Source: Deltaproteobacteria bacterium
Lineage (GTDB): Bacteria; Desulfobacterota; DSM-4660; Desulfatiglandales; Desulfatiglandaceae
Direction of reading: 5' to 3'
Assembly: GCA_003646995.1 (NCBI GenBank)
Contig: QMLZ01000130.1
Location: forward strand, 1-7,921
DNA: 7,921 nt
Under the pieces are notes generated by a model. It did no database searches. It had not been told where the DNA came from and saw only the letters and a list, made by a program, of their open reading frames with translations. Below, one piece after another: positions 6,740 to 7,921 of this stretch. The position numbers were made by a program, and so were the translations under genes. Each line of letters opens with the position of its first letter. Positions within the stretch are counted from its first letter, which is position 1.

Positions 6740-7921
6740 CTAGTATTTCTCAATTCCTCCCTGCTTCATTATCTCTGCCATGGACTTGTCTAGGGCATCT
6801 AGGATCTCGTCTACCTGCTCTGGCTGTATTTCAAGGATAGGCATCAACCTCATAACCGAGGGTTCGTTTCCAGTGTATATGGCCAGCACGCCATGTTGAG
6901 CGAGCTGATAGCTCATCCTGGGGCCAATGGAATCATTGGTGTACTGCAGCCCCATCATGAGACCCTTGCGCCGAACCTCCAAAAGAAGCTCAGGATACTT
7001 TTTCAACAGTTCAGCAAAACCTTGTTGAAACCTCTCTCCCATTTTTGCTGCATGCTCTGGCAAATTGTGCTCAATGATATAGTCAATGGTTGCCATACCA
7101 ACAATGCAGCCCAGGTCAGACCCACCGAAGGTGGAAAGGTGAATAAAGGGATGGGCCATTAGGAAATCATTCAATTCCTCCCGGTAGATGGCAGCAGATA
7201 TAGGATAGAGGGTGCCTCCTAGGGATTTACCCAAAGTCATGATGTCGGGAACCACTCCGGAATGCTCACAGCAAAACATCTTGCCTGTTCGGCCAAATCC
7301 TGTCTGTATCTCGTCAAAAATCAGGACGATCTCATTGTCGTCGCACAGGCGTCTTAGACCTTGAAGGTATTCATCTGTTGCAGGATGAATTCCCCCTTCT
7401 CCTTGCACTGGCTCCACAATGATTGCGGCAGTATTATCTGTTACAGCGGTTTCCATTGCCTCAAGATCATTATAAGGGACGTGTTTGAACCCAGGAACCA
7501 TGGGGTTAAACGGCTTACGGTATTCTTCGCGGCCGATTGCTGCCAGGGAAAAACCAGTATGGCCGTGGTAGGCCTTGATGGTTGAGATGATCTCTGTCTT
7601 CATGGTAAATCCCCTGGCCAGTTTTATGGCAAAGTCATTGGCCTCTCCGCCCCCTGTGCCGTACATTACGTATTGGAGGTCTCCGGGTGTTATTTCAGCC
7701 AGTTTCTTGGCAAGGTCGGCCTTGGGTTTACTGCAAAGTAAAAATACACCCAGGTCATATTGGTCCAGTGCCTCCTTGAGGGCCTTTACTACCTGAGGAT
7801 TCCTCCTTCCCACATTAAAAGAACCTGCGGAAGTGATGCAGTCGATGTATCTTCTGCCCGAAGCATCCCATACATATGGCCCCTCACGTCTGGTCTCAAT
7901 AATGTCCAGGCCTGCGTTGCG
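6740..7921 (-). CDS. Class III PLP-dependent aminotransferase, putrescine aminotransferase-like (copy 2), 5' end outside window
   Basis: 393 residues are visible, ending at TAG (6740-6742); the N-terminus lies beyond the right edge. The frame stays open to base 7921, and its first residues ([20 protein letters not shown]) match copy 1 closely, so the GTG at 7813 is internal, not a start. By comparison with copy 1 about 35-40 residues are missing. The PLP Lys is in LGKSLGG (Lys codon 7226-7228). [24 protein letters not shown] and STFGGS are all present, so the enzyme should be active. The phosphate-site motif is TGGGEA, as in copy 1 and unlike the usual NSGTE. The segment LGVFLLCS (7730-7753) replaces MGGWISIL of copy 1. 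In the stretch around IFDE to the Lys, 32 of 40 residues match copy 1. It is the most upstream visible gene of the minus-strand cluster. The substrate is not identifiable. Confidence 0.92.
   Translation of the reverse strand, partial: RNAGLDIIETRREGPYVWDASGRRYIDCITSAGSFNVGRRNPQVVKALKEALDQYDLGVFLLCSKPKADLAKKLAEITPGDLQYVMYGTGGGEANDFAIKLARGFTMKTEIISTIKAYHGHTGFSLAAIGREEYRKPFNPMVPGFKHVPYNDLEAMETAVTDNTAAIIVEPVQGEGGIHPATDEYLQGLRRLCDDNEIVLIFDEIQTGFGRTGKMFCCEHSGVVPDIMTLGKSLGGTLYPISAAIYREELNDFLMAHPFIHLSTFGGSDLGCIVGMATIDYIIEHNLPEHAAKMGERFQQGFAELLKKYPELLLEVRRKGLMMGLQYTNDSIGPRMSYQLAQHGVLAIYTGNEPSVMRLMPILEIQPEQVDEILDALDKSMAEIMKQGGIEKY

Noticed and set aside
7811..7813. GTG at 7813 as the start of aminotransferase copy 2
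   Set aside because: The frame is open to the window edge and the upstream residues align with copy 1, so this is an internal valine codon.

Overview
The window looks like chromosomal DNA of a bacterium with about half GC. It is most plausibly a Desulfobacterota-type (deltaproteobacterial) anaerobe. This rests on the style of the soluble multi-PAS hybrid kinase, a good sigma-54 promoter candidate and the gene mix; it is an inference, not a marker-gene assignment.

There are two convergent blocks. The plus-strand block (1-3442) starts with a leader carrying a candidate sigma-54 -24/-12 promoter, then a small unrecognised helical protein (198-638), then a 915-residue cytoplasmic hybrid histidine kinase (695-3442) built as V4R-like sensor, PAS, PAS, HisKA, HATPase, receiver. 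No DNA-binding response regulator is encoded nearby, so the output partner is unknown.

The minus-strand block (3456 to the right edge) reads right to left: a class III PLP aminotransferase cut by the window edge (6740-7921), a stand-alone SCP2-type lipid-carrier domain protein (6288-6647), a second closely related class III aminotransferase (4970-6286), and a 12-helix APC-superfamily amino acid/amine permease (3456-4865). All lie on one strand; SCP2 and the second aminotransferase are separated by a single base, while a run of degenerate 7-base repeats fills the gap between the first aminotransferase and SCP2. The two enzymes resemble putrescine/omega-amino aminotransferases (YgjG/PatA type) but share an unusual GGGEA motif at the cofactor phosphate site and differ from each other in a probable substrate loop.

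The simplest reading is an uptake-and-transamination unit for an amine or omega-amino acid, with an SCP2 protein that may handle a hydrophobic ligand. The substrate cannot be read from the sequence. The paralogous pair flanking an SCP2 gene is the least ordinary feature here. The two blocks meet tail to tail with only 13 bases between stop codons; nothing in the sequence shows that the kinase controls the aminotransferase operon.
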